A DNA stretch of 64,000 nt from Amoebidium appalachense (lineage: Eukaryota > Ichthyosporea): the NCBI GenBank assembly GCA_963693365.1, contig CAVNZM010000013.1, positions 4,836,001 to 4,900,000 on the forward strand, read 5' to 3'. Positions 29,170 to 39,046 of this stretch are shown in pieces. The stretch's first letter is position 1. Each line of letters begins with the position of its first letter. Below the pieces are notes generated by a model that did no database searches, was not told where the DNA came from, and worked only from the letters and a program-made list of their open reading frames with translations. Made by a program: the position numbers and the translations under genes.

Positions 29170-29903
29170 ATGGCCGGTTCCGATTTTCAAGAATGGCTCG
29201 GCACAACACAAGCCTACCCATATGCTAAACGTGCAACTTTTCATTTTTCCACCTCTTTCGATGCACACAACGTTTTTGCACATGGGCGGGTCCACGCTAT
29301 AGAACGCATCGTTTTGGTGGGAAACAAAACTGCCGATTATCCTGTCAGGCTCTCCATTCTACACAAGGACGAGCAACACGAAATTCTTATGTTTTTCAAA
29401 AAAGGCAAGAAAGGAGAGCAGTCAGGCTGGAAAATTAGGGAGGAAAAGTTCATAGCCGGAAAGATACCAGGAAACGTAATGAAAATTCTGAGACAGGGGG
29501 GGAAAGACTGGGAAGTTTACGATTTGGGGGCATATGCCGACATACACAGAAAGACAATCGACTCCGGGTTCACGTTTGCTGCGGGCCCTGAATACAACGA
29601 GGATACCCCTACCCTTGCCAAGTTACTCTACCTTCTCAGAACATGCCCAATACCCGAAAAGGGGGATTCCCTTTCCATAAACGACGACCCAACACACAGA
29701 CTCGAACTCAGTCACACAATTCGAACAAACATGACGGACCGTGATTGCGTTCTGTTTTTTGGCGGGGTTCGTTATATCAGACTCCCTTCTCTCCAGAAGG
29801 CTGCCACCTTGTGGGCTGCCAAACGTCTTCGTCTTAACAATTTCTCGGCCAGATTTGCGGCGGTAGCAAGCCCACTATCGAGGCTGGCGCCGCCTGCAGG
29901 TTG

Positions 29904-29938
<35 letters not shown>

Positions 29939-32750
29939 ACACACACACACATGCACACACACACACACACACACATGCACACACAAAAGGCATTCGGGCA
30001 CACACATGCACACACACAAAGGCATTCGGGCACACACATGCACACACAAAAAGGCATTCGGGCACACACATGCACACACACAAAGGCATTCGGTGACACA
30101 CATGCACACACAAAAAGGCATTCGGGCACACACATGCACACACACAAAGGCATTCGGGCATACACATGCACACACACAAAGGCATTCGGTGACACACATG
30201 CACACACAAAAAGGCATTCGGGCACACACATGCACACACACAAAGGCATTCGGTGACACACATGCACACACAAAAAGGCATTCGGGCACACACATGCACA
30301 CACACAAAGGCATTCGGGCATACACATGCACACACACAAAGGCATTCGGTGACACACATGCACACACAAAAAGGCATTCGGGCACACACATGCACACACA
30401 CAAAGGCATTCGGTGACACACATGCACACACAAAAAGGCATTCGGGCACACACATGCACACACACAAAGGCATTCGGGCACACACATGCACACACAAAAA
30501 GGCATTCGGGCACACACATGCACACACACAAAGGCATTCGGGCACACACATGCACACACAAAAAGGCATTCGGGCACACACATGCACACACACAAAGGCA
30601 TTCGGGCACACACATGCACACACAAAAAGGCATTCGGGCACACACATGCACACACACAAAGGCATTCGGTGACACACATGCACACACAAAAAGGCATTCG
30701 GGCACACACATGCACACACACAAAGGCATTCGGGCACACACATGCACACACAAAAAGGCATTCGGTGACACACATGCACACACACAAAGGCATTCGGGCA
30801 CACACATGCACACACACAAAGGCATTCGGGCACACACATGCACACACACAAAGGCATTCGGGCACACACATGCACACACACAAAGGCATTCGGGCACACA
30901 CATGCACACACAAAAAGGCATTCGGTGACACACATGCACACACAAAAAGGCATTCGGGAACACACATGCACACACACAAAGGCATTCGGTGACACACATG
31001 CACACACAAAAAGGCATTCGGGCACACACATGCACACACACAAAGGCATTCGGGCACACACATGCACACACAAAAAGGCATTCGGGCACACACATGCACA
31101 CACACAAAGGCATTCGGGCACACACATGCACACACAAAAAGGCATTCGGGCACACACATGCACACACACAAAGGCATTCGGGCACACACATGCACACACA
31201 AAAAGGCATTCGGGCACACACATGCACACACACAAAGGCATTCGGTGACACACATGCACACACAAAAAGGCATTCGGGCACACACATGCACACACACAAA
31301 GGCATTCGGGCACACACATGCACACACAAAAAGGCATTCGGTGACACACATGCACACACACAAAGGCATTCGGGCACACACATGCACACACACAAAGGCA
31401 TTCGGGCACACACATGCACACACACAAAGGCATTCGGGCACACACATGCACACACACAAAGGCATTCGGGCACACACATGCACACACAAAAAGGCATTCG
31501 GTGACACACATGCACACACAAAAAGGCATTCGGGAACACACATGCACACACACAAAGGCATTCGGGCACACACATGCACACACAAAAAGGCATTCGGGCA
31601 CACACATGCACACACACAAAGGCATTCGGGCACACACATGCACACACAAAAAGGCATTCGGGCACACACATGCACACACACAACTCCCAATATTTACACA
31701 CACCACCCACCACACACAGAGCAGGAAGAGAAGTTCCCAGTCGAACCCCAATCGCCCCGGTCCACGACACCCATCATCTCCAGACGTATTCCAACCTTTC
31801 GCTTGACACCTGACATATTGGAGAGGTACACACTGGAGCAGTTCCTGTACAAAATCGGCAAGTATGACGACGTGAGGAGGGCGGGGGCTGCGAGGCTAGT
31901 CCTACCCGAGGAGGTGAAGGAGGCACTGGCAGCAGCATCCCAGGAGCTGGATTTGCCCGGCAGACCCCACAACGTACAAAATCTGCAGGCAACAGAAAAC
32001 AAAGACGTATATGCTCTGACGCATGAACTGGACCACGGTAACCTACCGGCCCCACAGGTGTGTTACTTGAGTTTTGGATGGAGAGGAAGCCTCACACCTA
32101 GCAATGTTTGCATTTACTTGGCCTGCCGAGAGACACTTTTTGCACGCCCCGGCCTCACACTTAGCAATGTTTGCATGAATTTACTTGGCTTGTTTTTGCA
32201 CGCCCCGGCCTCACACTTAGCAATGTTTGCGTGATTTTAAAACTTGGCCTGCCGAGAGACACTTTCTGCACGCCCCGGCCTCGCATGCCCTGACTAAACA
32301 TTATACTAACATTGCAACCCGTGAATTAGGGCAATGCATCGTTGTCCGAGAGAGAGTTTTGGGACATGCTGGACGAGCATTGGCCTGAAAGCCGTCCCGA
32401 GGAACGGAATCAGTTGGGGAAACCTGTGTTTGAATTCCACTACGCCAACGAGCACAGCATTCCACCTGGCACACGCACCCCCAGCGAGGTAAGCGGGCGA
32501 AGTTGCTCTGCACACCATTTCAGCACTTGCAACCTCCCCTTTGTGACCCCCAATCCCGCACATTGCATCGTTTGTATAGTTGCACCATGCCTCCGGACCG
32601 TAGCTATGTAGCTAAGTGCATGCCCATTCAGGTGGTCAGCGAGACCTACAAATGGATGCCCAATTTAAGGAAATTGGACTCTGTTCTTCATCGCATCCAT
32701 GAATACCAGCACCTCGACGGGATATGCATTCCCATGTTTTACAAGTACTA

Positions 32751-32781
<31 letters not shown>

Positions 32782-33828
32782 AAAAAATCCTCACAAGAAT
32801 TCAGAATAGTTCACTTGCCCGCACAGATTTCCCGTCCTCACTCACCCTCCCGACCTCTAATTTTGAATTGACTACCCCATATCCACACACAAGAATTCAG
32901 AATAGTTCACTTGCCCGCACAGATTTCCCGTCCTCACTCACCCTCCCGACCTCTAATTTTGAATTGACTACCCCATATCCACACAAGAATTCAGAATAGT
33001 TCACTTGCCCGCACAGATTTCCCGTCCTCACTCACCCTCCCGACCTCTAATCGAATCGACTTTGTTTCAATCTTTTGCAGGTCCCGCTATCTTGGTTTGT
33101 TCGGCCCACATCCAGAGGATGCTGCCTTCGGCAGTCTCAACCTAATGGTTGACGGTCCGCACGGAAAACACTGGTATTCGATTAGCCCTGGCAGTCGAGA
33201 TCGTGTCGAAAGGGTCCTTCGGGATATCCATCCGGATGCAAAGTCCAAGAAGCCGTGCCCTGGGTTCATGATGCATAAGGTAAGCAGCCAAATTAAGCAA
33301 AAGACACGGCACAAAGGCATTCGGGCACACACATGCACACACACGACACAAAGGCATTCGGGCACACACATGCACACACACGGCACAAAGGCATTCGGGC
33401 ACACACATGCACCACACACGGCACAAAGGCATTCGGGCACACACATGCACACACACGGCACAAAGGCATTCGGGCACACACATGCACTTAAGCAAACACA
33501 CGGCACAAAGGCATCGGGCACACACATGAACACCCAAAGGCATTCGGGCACACACATGCACACTATCATGTGCTTACACCCGGGGTGGGACAGAATATTT
33601 TTGTGAACCCGAGGCTGTTTGGAAAAAGGGGCATCCACGTCTACCATGCAGAGCAAAGGCCGGGCGACCTTATTTACACCCTGCCTGGGGCCTACCACAT
33701 GGGGTTCGCCTCTGGCGCCCCACCTTGCCGAGGCGGTCAACTTTGCAACTCGTGATTGGTTGGAACATTTGAACGGGAAGGTACCCCCGTTTTGCACATG
33801 CCCCGATCGCCAAAACGAGACATTCGAG
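29170..33828 (+). CDS. JmjN/JmjC-type histone demethylase-like protein (spliced; one apparent frameshift)
   Basis: Exons with matching phases: 29170-29899, 31720-32057, 32330-32488, 32632-~32752, 33081-33279, 33594-33828. The first encodes ~243 residues of unknown fold. The second holds a JmjN-like segment ([20 protein letters not shown]). The third contains SEREFWDML. The JmjC core follows: [16 protein letters not shown] has the H-x-E iron ligands, HWYSISPG follows it, and [11 protein letters not shown] supplies the second histidine. [11 protein letters not shown] and a CxC end the last exon. Family role: Fe(II)/2-oxoglutarate-dependent lysine demethylation in chromatin. Oddities are a 32-bp minisatellite filling intron 1, no GT donor for exon 4 where a poly-C run begins, and a one-base frame break at a CCCC near 33718. 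It may be spliced and active or recently decayed. Confidence 0.75.
29930..31690 (+). repeat. 32-bp minisatellite, about 55 copies, in JmjC intron 1
   Basis: Preceded by poly-C. The unit is CACACACATGCACACACA then CAAAGGCATTCGGG, with recurrent variants (GGTGA for GGGCA; AAAA for ACAA) arranged in higher-order blocks; for example an alternating pattern recurs between 30486-30990 and 31062-31570. The length 32 is not a multiple of three, so the long open frames through it are artefacts. Related units recur in later introns of the same gene. Confidence 0.95.
32058..32329 (+). repeat. JmjC intron 2 with GGCCTCACACTTAGCA repeats
   Basis: Three units of the element-wide repeat in inverted orientation (CGGCCTCACACTTAGCAATG with TTGGCCTGCCGAGAGACACT), showing that the repeat spread into an intron of an element gene. 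Confidence 0.7.
32752..33080 (+). repeat. C(n)A(n) tract and three ~100-bp direct repeats in a JmjC intron
   Basis: Poly-C (32752-32771) then poly-A, then three copies of a unit starting ACAAGAATTCAGAATAGTTC and including CAGATTTCCCGTCCTCACTC. The last ends in a good acceptor (TTTCAATCTTTTGCAG) for the JmjC exon at 33081. Confidence 0.85.
33300..33565 (+). repeat. Minisatellite copies in the last JmjC intron
   Basis: Seven or eight units of the AAAGGCATTCGGGCACACAC type, here spaced by CGGCACA. Another two lie at 34090-34145 among (CA)n repeats. Confidence 0.85.
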
Positions 33829-34023
33829 GTACAACCCCCACACCCCCCCCCCCAAAAAAAAAAAAAAAAAAAACGAGACAATTCGTTGGTCTGAAGGTAG
33901 TTGAAACAATCTATTGGTATCAAAGTAGTTACACACACACCATTACACCCCCGGTATCAAAGTAGTTTGGGGGATTAACTATTAAGCACCTAATCTATCG
34001 GTCTAACAGTGTAACACACACGC

Positions 34024-34060
<37 letters not shown>

Positions 34061-34198
34061 CACACACACATGCACACATGCACTTAAGCAAACACACGGC
34101 ACAAAGGCATTCGGGCACACACATACACACACACGGCACAAAGGCACCTAATCTATCGGTCTAACAGTGTAACACACACGCACGCACACGCACACACG

Positions 34199-34268
<70 letters not shown>
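33829..34268 (+). repeat. C(n)A(n), (CA)n and minisatellite remnants
   Basis: No coding sequence supported. Poly-C/poly-A at 33842-33873, (CA)n at 34024-34060 and 34205-34268, and a duplicated segment CACCTAATCTATCGGTCTAA at 33987 and 34145. Confidence 0.75.
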
Positions 34269-34271
<3 letters not shown>

Positions 34272-34904
34272 CAGCTCGACCTCCCTATTTTGAAACGTGA
34301 GATGGTGGACTATCGGATGCAGAAGCCGTGAGGTTGCAATGGCCCGATACGGTGGGGGAAACGTAGTTGTGGTGGTGTGGTGTGGGCAGTAGGCACATCT
34401 ATAGGGTTCGTGGTGGGTGCGGTGGGGAAACGTAGTTGTGGTGGTGTGGTGTGGGCAGTAGGCCACACATTCACATCTATAGGGTTCGTGGTGGGTGCGG
34501 TGGGGAAACGTAGTTGTGGTGGTGTGGTGTGGGCAGTAGGCCACACATTCACATCTATAGGGTTCGTGGTGGGTGCGGTGGGGAAACGTAGTTGTGGTGG
34601 TGTGGTGTGGGCAGTAGGCCACACATTCACATCTATAGGGTTCGTGGTGGGTGCGGTGGGGAAACGTAGTTGTGGTGGTGTGGTGTGGGCAGTAGGCCAC
34701 ACATTCACATCTATAGGATTCATGGTGGGTGCGGTGGGGAGAGACGTGGTACAAAGTTTTCATTGTTTCAACAAGTTTTTTTATTATTTTTGTATTTAGC
34801 TCGATACCAAAAATTTCCGTAATGTTAACTCGAATGTGGTCTGCAAAAATATGTGACGTACCAAATTTTCTTTCCAAGTTTTTATGTGTATTGTAGTCAC
34901 CCAT
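34269..34904 (-). CDS. Possible 26-residue-repeat protein
   Basis: An ATG-initiated minus-strand frame of about 211 residues. The first ~65 residues look like ordinary protein (ITEIFGIELNTKIIKKLVET). The rest is five copies of a 26-residue unit containing PYRCECVAYCPHHTTTTTF, from a 78-bp DNA repeat. The unit length is a multiple of three and no stop interrupts the array, which mildly supports coding; Cys/His content would allow metal binding. It may equally be a non-coding VNTR. Confidence 0.3.
34340..34740 (+). repeat. 78-bp tandem repeat, five copies
   Basis: Units begin near ATCTATAGGGTTCGTGGTGG and contain GTAGTTGTGGTGGTGTGGTG. The first copy lacks nine bases. Confidence 0.95.
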
Positions 34905-35028
34905 AGTGGCGGAGAGACTCCAATAAATATACCAATTCTGCTTTGAATCTGTGACATGTGTGCAATCACACACACACACACACACACACAAAGCTCAACA
35001 CACACACACACACACACACACACAAAGC

Positions 35029-35322
35029 TCAACACTTTCTCTCATGATTTTCCGTTTCGGCTGGTAGGGTCTCCGGCTCCATCATCTTCTGCAGCACGAT
35101 GGCTGTCTGCCGTTGGTTTTGGGGCACCCACTTCTTGAATCCGCACTTATCCGCAAGCTCTTCGGGCAGGTCTATGTAGCCTTTTTCCGCAAGCTCTTGT
35201 GCGTATGCTCGTTGCTCCATCTGCGTCCGCCGGGCGGTGGCCTCGGTCGGCACAATAGTTGCCTGCACCACGGGTGCCTTGCCGGGCTCCTCCTTTAGCT
35301 TGTACTCCCATCGGTACGCCAT
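35029..35322 (-). CDS. Small hypothetical protein, 97 aa
   Basis: ATG-initiated, charged and probably helical (ATARRTQMEQRAYAQELAEK), of normal complexity and composition like its neighbours. It lies 36 bp downstream of the cysteine-rich membrane protein gene on the same strand; its stop borders a (CA)n tract. No family recognised. Confidence 0.55.
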   Translation of the reverse strand: MAYRWEYKLKEEPGKAPVVQATIVPTEATARRTQMEQRAYAQELAEKGYIDLPEELADKCGFKKWVPQNQRQTAIVLQKMMEPETLPAETENHERKC

Positions 35323-35358
35323 ACTCTATGCCACAAAAATCTCTTGCCGTGTCAATCC

Positions 35359-35730
35359 TCATGCCCGCTCCTTGATCACCACCGCCGGCGCATGTGCACA
35401 CGTGGGGCACGCCGGGCACTTCTGCTCGGGCGGGCAGTGCTTGCATGCGGGACACTGGGTGCACCGGGTGGGGCTTGCACCGCACACGTGGCAGCGGGGG
35501 CAGTGCGCACACTTGCGGCGGGGCGAGCAGCTGCCGCAGCTGGCACACATCGGGCATGTACCGGGGCACTTGAGCACCGCCAGCCGCCGCCGCACACGCG
35601 GGCTGAACGTGTCCCACAGCACGTAGAGAATGAGCCCGGCGAGCACGGCCAGCAGGATGGGGGAGGGAGGGTTTGTTGTTCGCAAGGCGGAGAGGGGACG
35701 GGGCGGTAGAAAGGGTGCGCCGGCGTCCAT
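35359..35730 (-). CDS. Membrane-anchored CxxC-repeat protein, 123 aa
   Basis: One N-terminal transmembrane helix (SPILLAVLAGLILYVLW) is followed by a basic stop-transfer stretch (SPRVRRR) and an ectodomain or tail with about eight CxxC pairs (CPMCASCGSC, CPRCHVC, CTQCPACKHC), probably binding zinc or forming disulfides. The ATG at 35730 is chosen because the longer frame upstream runs through the 60-bp repeats. Small membrane proteins with Cys-rich tails are common in large DNA virus virions; a virion role here is inference. Confidence 0.6.
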   Translation of the reverse strand: MDAGAPFLPPRPLSALRTTNPPSPILLAVLAGLILYVLWDTFSPRVRRRLAVLKCPGTCPMCASCGSCSPRRKCAHCPRCHVCGASPTRCTQCPACKHCPPEQKCPACPTCAHAPAVVIKERA

Positions 35731-35889
35731 GTTACTCGGTGCATGATATAATGCGGTGGTGGGGGTGCGCGAGAGGTGATGGGGGGGGGGGACTTTTCTC
35801 CGATTGCGGAGTGGGGTTTCCAATCCGGAGGGGGGGGGGGGGGGGGGGGGAGAAGGGAAGGGGAGAGGGTTTTCCCGATTTTGGGAGGA

Positions 35890-36735
35890 TGTAACGTTGA
35901 TCAAAATCGGACTTGTGTTGTGGCACTCCGAATAATGGAATAAAACGTTGACCGAATTCGGATATGTGTTGTGGCACTCCGAATAATGGAATAAAACGTT
36001 GACCGAATTCGGACTTGTATTAATTGCTACCGAGCACGCCGAAAAATGAGATGCAACTTTGCCCAAATTCGGACTTGTATTAATTGCTACCGAGCACGCC
36101 GAAAAATGAGATGCAACTCTGACCGAATTCGGACTTGTATTAATTGCTACCGAGCACGCCGAAAAATGAGATGCAACTTTGACCAAATTCGGACTTGTAT
36201 TAATTGCTACCGAGCACGCCGAAAAATGAGATGCAACTTTGCCCAAATTCGGACTTGTATTAATTGCTACCGAGCACGCCGAAAAATTGACCGAATTCGG
36301 ACTTGTATTAATTGCTACCGAGCACGCCGAAAAATGAGATGCAACTTTGACCAAATTCGGACTTGTATTAATTGCTACCGAGCACGCCGAAAAATGAGAT
36401 GCAACTCTGACCGAATTCGGACTTGTATTAATTGCTACCGAGCACGCCGAAATATGAGATGCAACTCTGACCGAATTCGGACTTGTATTAATTGCTCCCG
36501 AGCACGCCGAATAATGGAATAAAACGTTGACCGAATTCGGACTTGTATTAATTGCTACCGAGCACGCCGAAAAATGAGATGCAACTTTGACCAAATTCGG
36601 ACTTGTATTAATTGCTACCGAGCACGCCGAATAATGGAATAAAACGTTGACCGAATTCGGACTTGTATTAATTGCTCCCGAGCACTCCGAATAATGGAAT
36701 AAAACGTTGACCGAATTACTTGTATTATGGTGCTT
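35890..36735 (+). repeat. 60-bp tandem repeats with CCGAATTCGG palindromes (hr-like)
   Basis: About 13-14 units of CGGACTTGTATTAATTGCTA plus CCGAGCACGCCGAA, then ATGAGATGCAACTTTGACC or ATGGAATAAAACGTTGACC. At least eight units contain the perfect palindrome CCGAATTCGG; others have one mismatch (CCAAATTCGG). Unit length 60 keeps both strands open, so the long frames are repeat artefacts. The array separates two gene groups. Layout resembles the homologous regions of baculoviruses, which act as origins or enhancers (analogy only). Confidence 0.9.
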
Positions 36736-36756
36736 ATCCATTGAAATGTCTTGGGG

Positions 36757-37944
36757 CTACTGCGCTTGCTCCTGACTGCCCTTCTTGAACACGCTCATGA
36801 CGAGGTCCCTTGTCAAGTCGTCTTCCATGTGCTCCCTCGCCATCTCCAGCATGGCCGCAGCAAAAGTCACAAAGTCCACACCGAACAGCTCGCGCTCGAC
36901 GTTCTTGTGTTTGAGTGCTGTGTGCAGGCACTTCTCCGCAAGCGCCAGCTGCTCGGACGGCACGGGCAGCGCAAAGAGCAGGCGCTTGTTGGGTCCCACA
37001 TGCCACGTACCGGCCTGCTTCATGCGGCCCTTCACGTCCTTCAGACTGAGTCCGATTTTCAGGCAGGGCGGGTCGCCATACTCGGACACGAACACGTAGA
37101 TGCCGGACTGCTGCTTGGTGCACACGTGGTTGGTGACCCGGCGCAGCTCCTCGCTGGCATCCTCGTATTCGGGTGGGATGTGGTCCTGCTTGATGCTGTC
37201 TGTTGCCTGGAGCTCCAAAAGCCGGCACTGCGCCTCGAGTTTCAGGCGCTCCTCGCGAATCACACCTGCGCGCTTGTCACACAGAGCGCCTTCCTCGCGC
37301 ATCATCATGATCTCCGTGTACTGTGCAGATTCGGCGATGCGCGCCTCCTTGTACAGACTCAGTGCAGTTTCCATCTCGGCCTGGTTGGTCATGAACTGGG
37401 TGATGTCTCCGAGCTTCAGTCTCTTGGGCTCCCTCTCGGGTGTCCTGTCGGCATCCATTTCTGCTTGCACACTGTCACGCATGAAAGCGTTGGGTCCTGA
37501 CGGGTTGGCCGCTGCCGTGGCACGGTTGCGCTCGATGTCCTCCACGAGTGTTTCGTCTCCACCTTCCAGGCGCGCTATATCTTGAGCCCACTTGTCGATG
37601 ATCGCGGAACCATAGCGTGAGCCAGATGCAATTTTTAGGGTTAGCCTACCCAGCGACTTAGCAGGCACACCAGGTGATGCCTTCCCTCCGACTTGAAATT
37701 GACAGTTGGTCACGTTAAGAGAATCTTTGAGTTGAGGGTTATTCTGCAAGAGACGGCGCAGATAGCAACCCGCTGCATTCCTGTCCAAACCACGCACCAG
37801 CATGGTATAGTCCACCAAGCTTGCCATCTTCACACCGTCGACCTCACATACTCGAATGGCATAGTCGCCAATGCCAATACATTCGCCTTTTTCAGCGACA
37901 ATCTCGTCTGCGGTCATTACGACTTCGTTGTGTTCAGTTTCCAT
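36757..37944 (-). CDS. KilA/Bro-like protein with C-terminal T5orf172 (GIY-YIG-like) domain
   Basis: 395 residues from an ATG placed 39 bp after a TATA box. The N-terminal ~140 residues (CEVDGVKMASLVDYTMLVRG, then YLRRLLQNN) resemble the DNA-binding N-terminal domains of viral and phage Bro/MSV199-type proteins. A helical linker follows. The C-terminal ~110 residues match T5orf172: GIYVFVSEYG, LKIGLSLKDVKGRMKQ, AEKCLHTAL, ERELFG. Such proteins are typical of large DNA viruses and phages and are thought to be DNA-binding nucleases or regulators. The frame is open 300 bp upstream of this ATG, reading into a half-domain (separate entry). Confidence 0.72.
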   Translation of the reverse strand: METEHNEVVMTADEIVAEKGECIGIGDYAIRVCEVDGVKMASLVDYTMLVRGLDRNAAGCYLRRLLQNNPQLKDSLNVTNCQFQVGGKASPGVPAKSLGRLTLKIASGSRYGSAIIDKWAQDIARLEGGDETLVEDIERNRATAAANPSGPNAFMRDSVQAEMDADRTPEREPKRLKLGDITQFMTNQAEMETALSLYKEARIAESAQYTEIMMMREEGALCDKRAGVIREERLKLEAQCRLLELQATDSIKQDHIPPEYEDASEELRRVTNHVCTKQQSGIYVFVSEYGDPPCLKIGLSLKDVKGRMKQAGTWHVGPNKRLLFALPVPSEQLALAEKCLHTALKHKNVERELFGVDFVTFAAAMLEMAREHMEDDLTRDLVMSVFKKGSQEQAQ

Positions 37945-38244
37945 GGTTTGCGAGACTGAGGGGTTGTGATGTGTGTTGGGTCTTTTTATACCCTTGGGTT
38001 GACTGTCGGGGTTCACCTTGTTGGACATCAGCCGCGTGATAAAATTGATGCTGCTCATGCGAGCATGGTGCGCGCGCTTGCCGGGAAGAAGGAAGATGAT
38101 CTCGAGGAGGTCACGGAACGAGGCCACTGGGGTGAGCCTCCCCACTCCATTGATGCGAAGTTGGTAAATGCGGCTTACCAAAGGCTTTTTGGATTCATTT
38201 CCACCCTTTTTCATCTCATGCCAAGCCATCTTGGCAGCATCCAT
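37945..38244 (-). pseudogene. Half of a KilA/Bro-like domain fused in frame upstream of the T5orf172 gene
   Basis: Reads MDAAKMAWHEMKKGG, then GRLTPVASFRDLLEIIFLLP and GKRAHHARMSSINFI, the typical second half of the N-terminal domain whose first half heads the next gene. It has its own TATA box about 65 bp upstream. The first ATG after that TATA (38267-38269) is in another frame and stops soon, so the piece looks like the remnant of a deleted paralogue. No stop separates it from the downstream gene, so a longer fused protein is possible. Confidence 0.5.
37983..37990 (-). promoter_or_regulatory. TATA box of the T5orf172 gene
   Basis: Minus strand GGGTATAAAAAGACCC, 39 bp before the ATG, at normal TATA-to-start spacing for a short leader. 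Confidence 0.7.
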
Positions 38245-38307
38245 TCCAAATGCTCTGTCCGGTAGCCATGCTGTGTCAGACTGACCCCAGTTGGCTGTGT
38301 GTGCTCC

Positions 38308-38316
38308 TTTTATACC
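38308..38316 (-). promoter_or_regulatory. TATA box of the half-domain remnant
   Basis: Minus strand GGTATAAAAGGAGC, 39 bp before the first ATG, the same distance as at 37983. Confidence 0.6.
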
Positions 38317-38527
38317 TGCGCACATCAGTCGTGCCGAGAATGCTGGCAGCAACAATCGACTGGTTTACGGGGAGGGGGGGTATGATTTCTCCGCAATGCA
38401 AACAAATTTGTGCGCGCATACACAGGCATGCGCTCGGACGACACCTTGGGGGTGGCCCTGCTTATATACGCGTGCTGCACCATCCGGGGCGCAGTCGCAC
38501 ACACACACGCACTGCGTGATATATTTA

Positions 38528-39046
38528 TCATTCTCTACGCAGCCGCCTATTTTTCTTTACTGATTCACATAGCTGCAGCGACAGGATGTCGCAGCCCGTG
38601 TCGTGCCAAAGGAAGTCCTTCAAAAAGTCGATTCGCAGAAGGGTTGTTCGTTGGCTCTTTGCCTCCATGGGAACCGCACGTCCCTCGCCCATGCCCTCCT
38701 CCTCCGCCGGATCCCTCGGTGGCAGCAGCGACAGCGTGGTGTCCCAGCGCTCCCAGGTCAGCCGAAACGACTTGCCCCAATCCAGGTCGATGGTCACCGC
38801 ATCCCCGGCCCCCTCCAGTGGACACGTCGAAAATACAAGGTGGTTGAGTCCAGTCCTGTTCGACGCTTCTACCGACTGCAGCGGCAGCATCGTGTCCGAC
38901 AGCATCGTGTCGCCCTTGCCGAGTCGTGCGTGGAGCTGCAGCGGCCGGCTCGCCACCCGCCCGGCGCCGTTCGAGTCGAATGTCATGCTCGAGACAAACA
39001 GAGAGAGGCGGCTGACGAATAGCTTCAGGTCCTGCTCAAAAGCCAT
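38528..39046 (-). CDS. Hypothetical protein, 172 aa
   Basis: ATG inside a CCATGG, about 53 bp after a TATA box. Residues look like a compact beta-rich protein (LSLFVSSMTFDSNGAG, VTIDLDWGKSFRLTWERW), with a basic C-terminus (VKKNRRLRRE). No known domain recognised. Composition and promoter match neighbouring element genes, so it is likely real. Confidence 0.6.
   Translation of the reverse strand: MAFEQDLKLFVSRLSLFVSSMTFDSNGAGRVASRPLQLHARLGKGDTMLSDTMLPLQSVEASNRTGLNHLVFSTCPLEGAGDAVTIDLDWGKSFRLTWERWDTTLSLLPPRDPAEEEGMGEGRAVPMEAKSQRTTLLRIDFLKDFLWHDTGCDILSLQLCESVKKNRRLRRE

Noticed and set aside
29930-31690. Possible CRISPR-like array
   Set aside because: Units are contiguous with no unique spacers, so it is a plain minisatellite.
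29772-31770. Minus-strand ORFs of 618-659 residues through the minisatellite
   Set aside because: The 32-bp unit is free of stops in several frames on both strands; the frames exist only because of repeat composition.
35731-36741. 460-residue frame joining the CxxC membrane protein to the 60-bp repeats
   Set aside because: The upstream part is repeat translation; the ATG at 35730 with an N-terminal membrane helix is the natural start.
38586-39044. Plus-strand frame antisense to the 172-aa gene (278-residue ORF)
   Set aside because: The upstream part is the shadow of the minus-strand gene with its TATA promoter; only the part after 39045 looks independent.
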